Below are positions 1-5,739 of a stretch of DNA of 5,784 nucleotides, piece by piece (the first letter of the stretch is position 1; each line of letters starts with the position of its first letter). Source of the DNA: an uncultured Bacteroides sp. (GTDB lineage Bacteria; Bacteroidota; Bacteroidia; Bacteroidales; Bacteroidaceae); NCBI GenBank assembly GCA_905198575.1, contig CAJKDC010000108.1:1-5784 (forward strand). Direction: 5' to 3'. The position numbers and the translations under genes are program-made. Below the pieces are notes generated by a model that saw nothing but the letters and a program-made list of their open reading frames with translations, was not told where the DNA came from and did not search any database.

Positions 1-52
1 TGCCTTCTTCTGCTTTGAACTGCTGACCGTTAATTTCTACGATTACGTACAT
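1..52 (-). CDS. rplU: 50S ribosomal protein bL21, N-terminal 17 residues (partial)
   Basis: The ATG is at 52 on the minus strand, and the frame stays open to the window edge, reading MYVIVEINGQQFKAEEG. This is the characteristic first beta-hairpin of bL21, a protein of the large ribosomal subunit that binds 23S rRNA next to bL20. The rest of the gene lies left of the window. In most bacteria rpmA (bL27) follows rplU, but that cannot be seen here. No Shine-Dalgarno sequence precedes the start; an A/T-rich stretch does, as is usual for Bacteroidota. The gene has its own promoter about 90 bp upstream and a leader of about 80 nt, so it does not depend on read-through from the phosphatase gene. 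Identification rests on a short but distinctive N-terminus. Confidence 0.92.
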   Translation of the reverse strand, partial: MYVIVEINGQQFKAEEG

Positions 53-70
53 TTTAAATTAATATTAAAC

Positions 71-109
71 GGGTTTCTTCCGCAAGGTGGGTTTCTCTCA
101 TTGAACCGC
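71..109 (-). repeat. Imperfect tandem repeat in the rplU 5' leader
   Basis: On the transcribed (minus) strand the leader holds AGAAACCC twice, at 96-89 and 78-71, exactly 18 bp apart. Each copy is preceded by GCGG, at 109-106 and 83-80, giving the pattern GCGG-(n)-AGAAACCC twice. Because both copies lie in the untranslated mRNA just upstream of a ribosomal protein start, they could belong to a cis-acting control element. No convincing long stem was found by eye; only a short GGTT/AACC pairing is obvious. The repeat is directly visible, and its function is conjecture. Confidence 0.4.
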
Positions 110-139
110 TTTTCTACCTCCACGGACTAAAATCGGGTG

Positions 140-173
140 CAAAGATAGGTCTTTTTGTTCATATAACCAACAA
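140..173 (-). promoter_or_regulatory. rplU promoter, Bacteroidota type
   Basis: Reading the minus strand, TATCTTTG at 147-140 is a perfect TAnnTTTG -7 element. The -33 region is the TTGTTGG segment, with TTG at 170-168 and 20 bp between the two elements. Transcription would begin near 134, giving an untranslated leader of about 80 nt before the rplU start at 52. The promoter lies downstream of the phosphatase stop codon. The 15 nt spanning the -7 element and the start region recur exactly at the mutS2 promoter. Confidence 0.72.
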
Positions 174-191
174 CTTACCCGAAAAAACTTG

Positions 192-851
192 CTAATTTTC
201 TGCTTTATTTTCCTTGATAAGGATACAGAGGTCCGGATAGATGCCGATATGGGGATAGGCACTCAGCTCTTTGTATGTAGTTTCGCCATGCAGTACACCC
301 ATAAAATCGGTATTTCCGGCTTGTGCAGTGGCTGCATCGGTTGTGCTGTCGCCGATGTAAAGCACTTCTTCGGGACTTACATTCAGTTTTTCCATGGCCA
401 GCAACAAGCCTTCGGGCGAGGGTTTGTGTTTTTGTACGTCTTCTCCGCCCACAATGATGTCAATAGTCTGTTCGGGCAATACTTTGTCCAGAAGTTCCAG
501 AATCCGGTATCTGTATTTGGTAGAGATAATACCTATCTTAGCTCCCTGCTGTTTCAAGGTCGTCAGTACCTCGAGTGTTTCCGGGAAAAGGCGTGTCAGG
601 GCAGTCATGTAAACATCTGCCTGCTTAACGTATTCTTTCCGAAGTCCCTCCAGTACGGCAGCATCTGTAATTCCGGTCAGAATGGAAAAAGATTCTTCCA
701 GCGTTTTCCCGATGGTACGTTTGATGGCATAATCGCTGATCTCTGTAAACCCGTGCTGTTTGAGTACATTTTGGAAACACTGGATGATACCTCGTGAAGA
801 GTCGGCCAATGTATAGTCAAAGTCGAATAAATAAGTGTTATAATGCTTCAT
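192..851 (-). CDS. HAD-superfamily hydrolase, phosphoglycolate-phosphatase-like
   Basis: This is a 219-residue soluble protein with all four HAD motifs. Motif I is DFDYT, with the nucleophile Asp10 and acid/base Asp12. Motif II is the Ser/Thr at 110-111 (IIST). Motif III is Lys143 in KHKPSPEGL. Motif IV is GDSTTD, with Asp168 and Asp172 binding Mg2+. The helical stretch of about residues 17-85 between motifs I and II is a C1-type cap. Size and layout fit the Gph/PpaX/beta-phosphoglucomutase branch, which dephosphorylates small metabolites such as 2-phosphoglycolate or acts on pyrophosphate. The substrate cannot be read from sequence, so no symbol is given. Tyr13 replaces the usual Gly of DxDGT. 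The start ATG at 851 places motif I at the expected distance from the N-terminus and follows an A/T-rich leader with a matching promoter. The stop is 139 bp upstream of the rplU start; no hairpin terminator is evident between them, so some read-through into rplU is possible. Confidence 0.9.
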   Translation of the reverse strand: MKHYNTYLFDFDYTLADSSRGIIQCFQNVLKQHGFTEISDYAIKRTIGKTLEESFSILTGITDAAVLEGLRKEYVKQADVYMTALTRLFPETLEVLTTLKQQGAKIGIISTKYRYRILELLDKVLPEQTIDIIVGGEDVQKHKPSPEGLLLAMEKLNVSPEEVLYIGDSTTDAATAQAGNTDFMGVLHGETTYKELSAYPHIGIYPDLCILIKENKAEN

Positions 852-874
852 GCTTGTTATAAAATATATTTATA

Positions 875-906
875 CAAAGGTAGTTTTTCTTTCAGTATTT
901 TGCAGA
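875..906 (-). promoter_or_regulatory. Promoter of the HAD phosphatase gene
   Basis: On the minus strand TACCTTTG at 882-875 is a perfect TAnnTTTG -7 element. The -33 position holds only a weak match (TCTG at 906-903, 20 bp away). Transcription would start near 869, giving a short A/T-rich leader of under 20 nt before the ATG at 851. The inverted repeat TATAAA-ATATA-TTTATA (858-874) lies over the expected start site, but it may simply reflect A/T richness. Confidence 0.6.
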
Positions 907-930
907 GTTCGTCGGAAAAAGTTATATTCG
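899..930 (+). promoter_or_regulatory. Probable aqpZ promoter
   Basis: TTTG at 899-902 is a full -33 match. After 20 bp comes TATATTCG at 923-930, which matches the TAnnTTTG -7 element at all but one position. Transcription would start near 936, leaving about 75 nt of leader before the ATG at 1012. The -33 box overlaps the -33 region of the opposing phosphatase promoter, so the two divergent promoters share DNA and may compete for RNA polymerase. Confidence 0.5.
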
Positions 931-1011
931 CTAGTGAGACTTCTTCGAAATTCTGTATTGAATTCCAGGTTGATTGTGAATACAATTACTAACCCCATAA
1001 ATTCGTTTGTT

Positions 1012-1695
1012 ATGAAAAAGTATGTTGCAGAATTAATCGGAACAATGGTACTTGTTCTATTGGGCTGCGGAAGTGCAGTCTTTGCAGGAGGAATGGCCGA
1101 TACCGTAGGTGCTGGTACGGGAACTTTAGGGGTAGCTTTGGCTTTCGGACTATCTGTTGTGGCTATGGCTTATGCCATAGGCGGCATATCAGGCTGCCAT
1201 ATCAATCCGGCTATTACGCTGGGAGTCTGGCTTTCCGGACGAATAAGAAGCAGGGATGCGTTTATGTATATGGTGTTTCAGGTGGCAGGGGCTATCTTGG
1301 GGTCGCTGATATTGTCGTTACTGGTTTCTACGGGAGGATACGGAGGACCGACCTCTACAGGTGCTAATCTGTATGATCCGGGAGAAGCCGGACAGGCCTT
1401 TCTAGCTGAGGCTATTTTTACATTTATTTTTGTGCTGGTTGTTTTGGGTAGTACCGATGAGAAAAAAGGTGCCGGATCATTGGCTGGACTGGCTATAGGT
1501 TTGACACTTACCCTGATACACATTGTGTGTATTCCGATTACCGGCACATCTGTAAACCCGGCCCGCAGTATAGGTCCGGCATTGCTGGAGGGAGGTCAGG
1601 CTTTGTCTCAGTTATGGCTTTTCATTGTTGCTCCTTTTGTAGGAGGTGCTTTCAGTGCATTGGTATGGAAGTTTATAGGGACTTCGGATAAATAG
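1012..1695 (+). CDS. aqpZ: Aquaporin Z, MIP-family water channel
   Basis: A 227-residue inner-membrane protein with six hydrophobic helices and two half-helices, each carrying an NPA motif (HINPAIT at 63-69 and SVNPARS at 180-186). The aromatic/arginine selectivity filter of E. coli AqpZ is intact: Phe45, His170, Thr179 and Arg185. This set is typical of orthodox water channels rather than glycerol facilitators, where the His is replaced by Gly. The length matches E. coli AqpZ (231 aa) closely. The frame is open back to 850, but the ATG at 1012 is chosen because MKKYVAELIGT aligns with the AqpZ N-terminus and the upstream part overlaps the promoter. The gene stands alone on the plus strand, divergent from the phosphatase and convergent with sdaA, with its own promoter and terminator. 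Physiological role, such as osmotic adjustment, is inferred from the family. Confidence 0.94.
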   Translation: MKKYVAELIGTMVLVLLGCGSAVFAGGMADTVGAGTGTLGVALAFGLSVVAMAYAIGGISGCHINPAITLGVWLSGRIRSRDAFMYMVFQVAGAILGSLILSLLVSTGGYGGPTSTGANLYDPGEAGQAFLAEAIFTFIFVLVVLGSTDEKKGAGSLAGLAIGLTLTLIHIVCIPITGTSVNPARSIGPALLEGGQALSQLWLFIVAPFVGGAFSALVWKFIGTSDK

Positions 1696-1717
1696 ACTTT
1701 TATAGATTGAAATAATA

Positions 1718-1759
1718 AAAGCCGTTTCTGCTTCGATTCAGGGTTGCAGAAACGGCTTT
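1718..1759. terminator. Bidirectional intrinsic terminator between aqpZ and sdaA
   Basis: AAAGCCGTTTCTGC (1718-1731) pairs perfectly with GCAGAAACGGCTTT (1746-1759), a 14-bp stem around a 14-nt loop. On the minus strand the stem is followed by TTTTATTATTTC, a good U-tract for ending sdaA transcripts. On the plus strand the U-run is partly inside the stem, followed by AAAAGTTTTAT, so termination of aqpZ may be less sharp. It lies 23 bp past the aqpZ stop and 35 bp past the sdaA stop, as expected for a shared terminator of convergent genes. Confidence 0.88.
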
Positions 1760-1793
1760 AAAAGTTTTATAGGTGATGTGATTTGTAACGTAC

Positions 1794-3002
1794 TTATATC
1801 ATCTGTTCGTAGTTTTTGGCCAGACCACCTTCACTGGTTTCCTTGTATAAAGACGGCAGGTCGTGACCGGTCTGTTTCATCACTTCGATTACCTTGTCGA
1901 AAGATACGCGGTGATGTCCGTCGGTGAATGCCGAGTAGATGTTTGCATCAAGCGCACGTGCAGCTGCGTATGCGTTTCTTTCGATACACGGAATCTGTAC
2001 CAGTCCGCAAACCGGGTCGCATGTCATACCCAGATGATGTTCCAGCCCCATTTCGGCTGCATATTCAATCTGTGCAGGACTTCCGCCGAACAGCTGACTG
2101 GCAGCAGCCGATGCCATGGAGCAGGCTACTCCCACTTCGGCCTGACATCCGGCTTCTGCTCCCGAGATGGAAGCATTATGCTTGACGATATTGCCTACCA
2201 GCCCCGCTGTAGCCAAAGCTCGCAGGATGCGGGCATCGCTGAAGTCGCGGCTTTTTTGCAGGTGATAAAGCACGGCAGGCACTACACCACATGCACCGCA
2301 GGTAGGTGCCGTTACAATCTTGCCTCCCGAAGCATTTTCTTCACTTACAGCCAGTGCGTAAGCAAACACCAGTCCTCTGGAGCGCAATGAATCTTTATAA
2401 CCTTTCGAGCGGATGTAATAGGTAGAAGCTTTTCGGCGCAAGTTCAACGGGCCGGGTAGTACTCCTTCGGCATCCAGTCCTCTTTCGATGGCAGCTTTCA
2501 TGGTTTCCCATACTTCGGCCAGGAAAGTCCAAATTTCCGGACCTTCACACTGCTCGACATATTCCCAGTAACTTCTTCCGGTCTGTTCGCACCAGTAAAG
2601 AATCTGGCTCATGCTGTTCATGGAATAGATTTCCTGTGAGGCATCAGGCATATGGCCTTCTTCTGCCAAAGCGCCTCCACCTACGCTGAAGACTGTCCAT
2701 TCGTCTGTCACCTTTCCGTTTTCGTTTTTCGACTTGAATGTCATTCCATTGGGGTGGAACGGAAAGAAAATATGCGGTTTCCATACTATTTCTACCGGAG
2801 CATGGGGTTCCAGTGTATCCAGTATGGCTACATCGGTCATGTGTCCTTTACCGGTAGCAGCCAGACTTCCGTAAAGAATTACTTCAAAAGCCTTGGCCTC
2901 CGGATGCTTGGCTAAAAACTGTTCTGCGGCCTTTCTCGGTCCCATGGTGTGACTGCTGGAAGGGCCTGTTCCTATTCTGTACAGTTCTCGTAAGGATTTC
3001 AT
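1794..3002 (-). CDS. sdaA: L-serine dehydratase (L-serine ammonia-lyase), iron-sulfur type
   Basis: This 402-residue enzyme deaminates L-serine to pyruvate and ammonia using a [4Fe-4S] cluster rather than PLP. The N-terminal beta-type domain (about 1-165) starts with the SSSHTMGPRKAA signature at 15-26. The alpha-type catalytic domain follows, with TAPTCGACGVVP (231-242), HNASISGAEAGCQ (275-287) and TCDPVCGLVQIPC (327-339). Cys286, Cys328 and Cys339 are spaced like the three cluster cysteines of the Legionella enzyme (42 and 11 residues apart). Two oddities: the chain is shorter than E. coli SdaA (about 454 aa), mostly through a compact N-domain, and it ends in NYEQMI with no C-terminal Cys, the residue that caps the cluster in the Legionella enzyme. 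Cys332 sits where many homologues have Gly or Ala. It lies 68 bp downstream of mutS2 with its own promoter and ends at a strong terminator. Confidence 0.95.
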   Translation of the reverse strand: MKSLRELYRIGTGPSSSHTMGPRKAAEQFLAKHPEAKAFEVILYGSLAATGKGHMTDVAILDTLEPHAPVEIVWKPHIFFPFHPNGMTFKSKNENGKVTDEWTVFSVGGGALAEEGHMPDASQEIYSMNSMSQILYWCEQTGRSYWEYVEQCEGPEIWTFLAEVWETMKAAIERGLDAEGVLPGPLNLRRKASTYYIRSKGYKDSLRSRGLVFAYALAVSEENASGGKIVTAPTCGACGVVPAVLYHLQKSRDFSDARILRALATAGLVGNIVKHNASISGAEAGCQAEVGVACSMASAAASQLFGGSPAQIEYAAEMGLEHHLGMTCDPVCGLVQIPCIERNAYAAARALDANIYSAFTDGHHRVSFDKVIEVMKQTGHDLPSLYKETSEGGLAKNYEQMI

Positions 3003-3034
3003 TTTTTCAATATTAAAGGGTCATTTTATTGTAT

Positions 3035-3058
3035 TCTTATCCGTAGGCAAAGATAAGA
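3035..3058. promoter_or_regulatory. 7-bp dyad over the sdaA -7 element, candidate operator
   Basis: TCTTATC (3035-3041) and GATAAGA (3052-3058) form a perfect 7-bp inverted repeat with a 10-bp spacer. The half-site centres are 17 bp apart. It covers the sdaA -7 element (3048-3055) and the expected transcription start, where a bound dimeric repressor would block initiation. The repeat is plain in the sequence; that a protein binds it is inference. Part of one arm is the -7 element itself, so some of the symmetry could be coincidental. Confidence 0.35.
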
Positions 3059-3080
3059 TAATTTTTGAGATTATTTCAAA
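3048..3080 (-). promoter_or_regulatory. sdaA promoter
   Basis: On the minus strand TTTG at 3080-3077 (-33) is followed after 21 bp by a perfect -7 element, TATCTTTG at 3055-3048. The -33 box lies within the last codons of mutS2. Transcription would start near 3042, giving about 40 nt of leader ending in an A-rich stretch before the ATG at 3002. No hairpin terminator is seen between mutS2 and this promoter, so sdaA may also receive read-through transcription. Confidence 0.7.
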
Positions 3081-5578
3081 TCTACCACCGTAATACCTGC
3101 ACCGCCAAACTGTACATGCTCATCTTTATATTGGGCAACTCCCGGGACGGTAGCCAGATACTGGCGGATCAGCGTGCGCAGGATGCCGTTTCCTGTACCA
3201 TGCAGGATTCGGACACGACTCATTCCCAGCAAGATTGCGTCATCAATAAAATAGGTTACAGCCTGTATTGCTTCATCGCCACGCATACCGCGTACATCGA
3301 TGTCTTGCTTGAAGTTCAATTTCTTCTCGTATACCTGTTCTTGAGTTTCACTGCTGATGAAGGTACTCTTTACGGTTGCCAGATTTTGTTTCGGAGCTTC
3401 CGCATGTTCCAGACGGTCGACTTTTACATTCGTTTTCATCAGTCCGAACATCACGATGGCATTCTTGCCGTTGATTTCCAAAACTTCACCTACGCTGGTC
3501 TGTCCCTTGATACGTACATAACCACCTACGGTGATAGGCTTCACTTTCGGAACAACTACCTGCTGGGCAGCTGCGTTTTTCTTGTCTTTCTTATCTTTCT
3601 TGCGTTCCTGTTTTTCGCGCAGCTGCTCCATTTTGCGGGCAATTTTTTCTTCCAGTGCCTGCTTGTTCCGCTCTTCTATCTGGCTCTTGAACTCATTCAG
3701 TTCCTGACGGGCTGTACGAGTACGCTCCTTGTCGGCCTGAGCCTCCTTGATGGTACGAATGGTATTTTCGATTTTCGCATTCGATTCCTGCAACAAATGT
3801 TCTGCGTCCTCCTTTGCCTTTTTCAGGATTTCTTTTCGGCTTCTTTCCAGTTCCGCAATTTCCTGCTCGTAGCGGGCAATGGTTTCCTCCATTTGCTTTT
3901 CACGCTTGCGAATATTCTGGCGTTTGGTTTCCCAGTAACGTTTGTCGCGGACGATATCCTGCAGATATTTGTCGCTCTGGATGTATTCGCTTCCTACAAT
4001 CTCCGAAGCGTCGGCAATGACTTCTTCCGGTAAGCCAATCTTACGGGCAATCTCTACGGCAAACGAGCTTCCCGGATTACCGATTTGCAGTTGGAAGAGT
4101 GCACGCATTTCATGGCGGTCGTACAACATGGCTCCGTTTACCACACCTTCATGGTTCTCGGCAAAATGCTTCAGGTTCTGATAGTGTGTGGTGATTACAC
4201 CAAATGTTTTTTTGCTGTTGAATCGCTTTAGCACAGCTTCGGCTATGGCACCTCCAATCTGCGGCTCTGTACCACCTCCGAATTCATCAATCAGAATAAG
4301 ACTCTTTTCGTTGCACCCTTTCAGCATCATCTTCATGTTGGTAAGATGTGAAGAATACGTACTCAGGTCGTCTTCGATACTCTGTTCGTCACCTATATCT
4401 ATAAAGATATCGTTGAAGATACCCGTATGACTTCTTTCGTTCAATGGAATCAATAACCCACATTGCAGCATATATTGCAAGAGTCCCACTGTTTTCAGGC
4501 AGACTGATTTACCGCCGGCATTAGGTCCTGAAATCAGCAGGATGCGCTTTTCCCGGCTCAATTCAATATCCAGCGGAACAACTTTCTTGTCATGCTTAGC
4601 CAGCGACATCTGCAGCAGCGGATGGATGGCTTCTACCCAGTCGATAATCTGTTTGTTTTCCAGTGAAGGCTTCACGCTCTTGGTTTCTTTAGCAAACAAG
4701 GCTTTGGCACGGATGAAGTCTATAATAGCCAGAAATTCATACGAGTCCAGGATAGCCGGAATCTGCGGGCGTATTACTCCCGAAAACTCTGTCAGGATAC
4801 GGATAATCTCACGGCGCTCTTCTCCTTCCAGCTCACGGATACGGTTGTTGGCTTCTACCACTTCGGCAGGTTCTATAAATACGGTTTTACCTGTAGCCGA
4901 TTCATCATGCACAATACCTTTTATTTTACGTTTCATGCCCGGTGCTACCGGAATTACCAGTCGGCCGTCACGCATGGTAGGGGTTACATCTTTGTCGACA
5001 TACCCTTCTGCCTGGGCACTGCGCAGGATTGCTCCCAGACTTCTGGAGATACTTCCCGTTGTTGCGGCCAGTTCACGGCGTATACGCAACAGTTCGGCTG
5101 AGGCATTATCCTTTATTTTTCCAAATTTATCAAGGATATTGTTGATACGGGTTATCAGGAGTGGGAATACGATAATATCTTTAGCCAGTTCACGAAGGGC
5201 AGGGTAAGGTTGCTTGTCGTCGTCGACTTCCTCTTCGTCTGCTTCAGTCTGCAGAAAGTTTACGATGTCGCGTATGGTTTCCAGTGAGCGGCGCAAGTCG
5301 AACAGTTCGGCTTCGTCCATATAGAGACCTTCTACACGGATACGTTTCAGTGAAGGTCGCACATCGAAGAAGTACTGGTTTGGGAAAGCATCTTCTGTTT
5401 CCAGAATCTGGATAAATTCCACCACCTGCTCCAATTGTTGGTCGATTTCCTCAAATGCAGTAGAAAAAGCCATATTATTCACTTGCTCTTCTCCCAGTGT
5501 GCTCAGACATTTGCCTTTCAGTAGTTGTCGGATACTGTCGAATCCTATTTTCTGCTCAAAATTTTGTGGGTATATCAT
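3071..5578 (-). CDS. mutS2: MutS2 ATPase with Smr domain
   Basis: An 835-residue protein of the MutS2 family. It lacks the N-terminal mismatch-recognition domain of MutS and opens directly with the core/clamp helices (about 1-320). The ATPase domain (about 325-530) has Walker A GPNAGGKS (351-358), Walker B LILIDEFGGGTEP (427-439) and TTHY (463-466). A highly charged coiled coil follows (about 540-665) with a Lys-rich end, then a KOW-like beta domain (about 684-724). The C-terminal Smr domain (about 757-835) contains DVRGMR (761-766) and HGTGNGILR (793-801). Family members suppress recombination through Smr nuclease activity in Helicobacter and Thermus, and split collided ribosomes in Bacillus; which applies here is not known. 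The frame stays open to 5671, but that extension contains the promoter. MIYPQNFEQKIGFD, starting at 5578, is the expected N-terminus. The gene is divergent from tRNA-Ser. Confidence 0.95.
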   Translation of the reverse strand: MIYPQNFEQKIGFDSIRQLLKGKCLSTLGEEQVNNMAFSTAFEEIDQQLEQVVEFIQILETEDAFPNQYFFDVRPSLKRIRVEGLYMDEAELFDLRRSLETIRDIVNFLQTEADEEEVDDDKQPYPALRELAKDIIVFPLLITRINNILDKFGKIKDNASAELLRIRRELAATTGSISRSLGAILRSAQAEGYVDKDVTPTMRDGRLVIPVAPGMKRKIKGIVHDESATGKTVFIEPAEVVEANNRIRELEGEERREIIRILTEFSGVIRPQIPAILDSYEFLAIIDFIRAKALFAKETKSVKPSLENKQIIDWVEAIHPLLQMSLAKHDKKVVPLDIELSREKRILLISGPNAGGKSVCLKTVGLLQYMLQCGLLIPLNERSHTGIFNDIFIDIGDEQSIEDDLSTYSSHLTNMKMMLKGCNEKSLILIDEFGGGTEPQIGGAIAEAVLKRFNSKKTFGVITTHYQNLKHFAENHEGVVNGAMLYDRHEMRALFQLQIGNPGSSFAVEIARKIGLPEEVIADASEIVGSEYIQSDKYLQDIVRDKRYWETKRQNIRKREKQMEETIARYEQEIAELERSRKEILKKAKEDAEHLLQESNAKIENTIRTIKEAQADKERTRTARQELNEFKSQIEERNKQALEEKIARKMEQLREKQERKKDKKDKKNAAAQQVVVPKVKPITVGGYVRIKGQTSVGEVLEINGKNAIVMFGLMKTNVKVDRLEHAEAPKQNLATVKSTFISSETQEQVYEKKLNFKQDIDVRGMRGDEAIQAVTYFIDDAILLGMSRVRILHGTGNGILRTLIRQYLATVPGVAQYKDEHVQFGGAGITVVDLK

Positions 5579-5611
5579 ATCTAAAAACGCGTTTTTGCTT
5601 GTTTTCGGGTG

Positions 5612-5642
5612 CAAAGATACGTTTTTGCAGATTTTTTTCAAA
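5612..5642 (-). promoter_or_regulatory. mutS2 promoter
   Basis: On the minus strand TTTG at 5642-5639 (-33) and TATCTTTG at 5619-5612 (-7) are both perfect, separated by 19 bp. Transcription would begin near 5606, only about 28 nt before the ATG at 5578. This position rules out the longer in-frame start at 5671 for transcripts made from here. Confidence 0.78.
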
Positions 5643-5668
5643 AAAAGTTGCCCAACTATTTGCAGATT
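5624..5668. repeat. TTTGCAGATT direct repeat in the mutS2/tRNA-Ser divergent region
   Basis: The 10-mer TTTGCAGATT occurs at 5624-5633 and again at 5659-5668, 35 bp apart in the same orientation, each followed shortly by CAAAAA. The first copy lies between the mutS2 -33 and -7 boxes; the second includes the tRNA-Ser -33 box. Between them is the small dyad AGTTG-CC-CAACT (5646-5657). This could be a shared regulator site or a local duplication of promoter DNA. Confidence 0.4.
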
Positions 5669-5689
5669 CAAAAATAATCCCTACCTTTG
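5659..5689 (+). promoter_or_regulatory. tRNA-Ser promoter
   Basis: TTTG at 5659-5662 (-33) and TACCTTTG at 5682-5689 (-7), both perfect and 19 bp apart, form one of the clearest promoters in the window. Transcription would start near 5695, leaving a leader of about 45 nt to be removed by RNase P before the mature 5' end at 5740. Confidence 0.8.
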
Positions 5690-5691
5690 CA

Positions 5692-5726
5692 TCGCTTTCG
5701 AAAAGGAAGTGCTTCTGATAAAGCGA
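5692..5726 (+). other. Inverted repeat in the tRNA-Ser 5' leader
   Basis: TCGCTTT (5692-5698) and AAAGCGA (5720-5726) are perfectly complementary, with a 21-nt loop that holds a smaller GAAG-TG-CTTC dyad (5706-5715). The left arm overlaps the expected transcription start, so only part of the stem may be present in RNA. Alternatives are a DNA-level operator or a precursor-tRNA hairpin that helps 5' processing. Confidence 0.3.
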
Positions 5727-5739
5727 ATCAAGAAGTTTT

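Noticed and set aside
189..797. Open frame of 202 codons on the plus strand opposite the phosphatase
   Set aside because: It is antisense to a gene with all four HAD motifs, has no promoter of its own, and shows no recognisable family.
858..874. TATAAA-ATATA-TTTATA inverted repeat upstream of the phosphatase
   Set aside because: Such palindromes are expected by chance in very A/T-rich leaders, and nothing else supports an operator.
850..1011. 54-residue N-terminal extension of the aquaporin
   Set aside because: It overlaps the promoter elements at 899-930, is not hydrophobic in the family pattern, and the family N-terminus aligns with the ATG at 1012.
1718..1759. The long inverted repeat as a possible mobile-element end or small RNA
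   Set aside because: Its position between convergent stop codons, its GC-rich stem and the flanking T-run make a bidirectional terminator the simpler reading.
3065..4033. Long open frame on the plus strand (322 codons) opposite the 3' half of mutS2
   Set aside because: It is fully antisense to a well-supported MutS2 coding region, has no recognisable domain, and reads as a Phe/Leu/Cys-rich shadow of the charged coiled-coil codons.
4542..5207. Open frame of 221 codons on the plus strand opposite mutS2
   Set aside because: It is Ser/Arg/Ile-rich, without known motifs, and explained by the reverse complement of mutS2 codons.
5579..5671. 31-residue N-terminal extension of MutS2
   Set aside because: It contains both promoter boxes (5612-5642), so it would lie upstream of the transcription start; family members begin at MIYPQNF.
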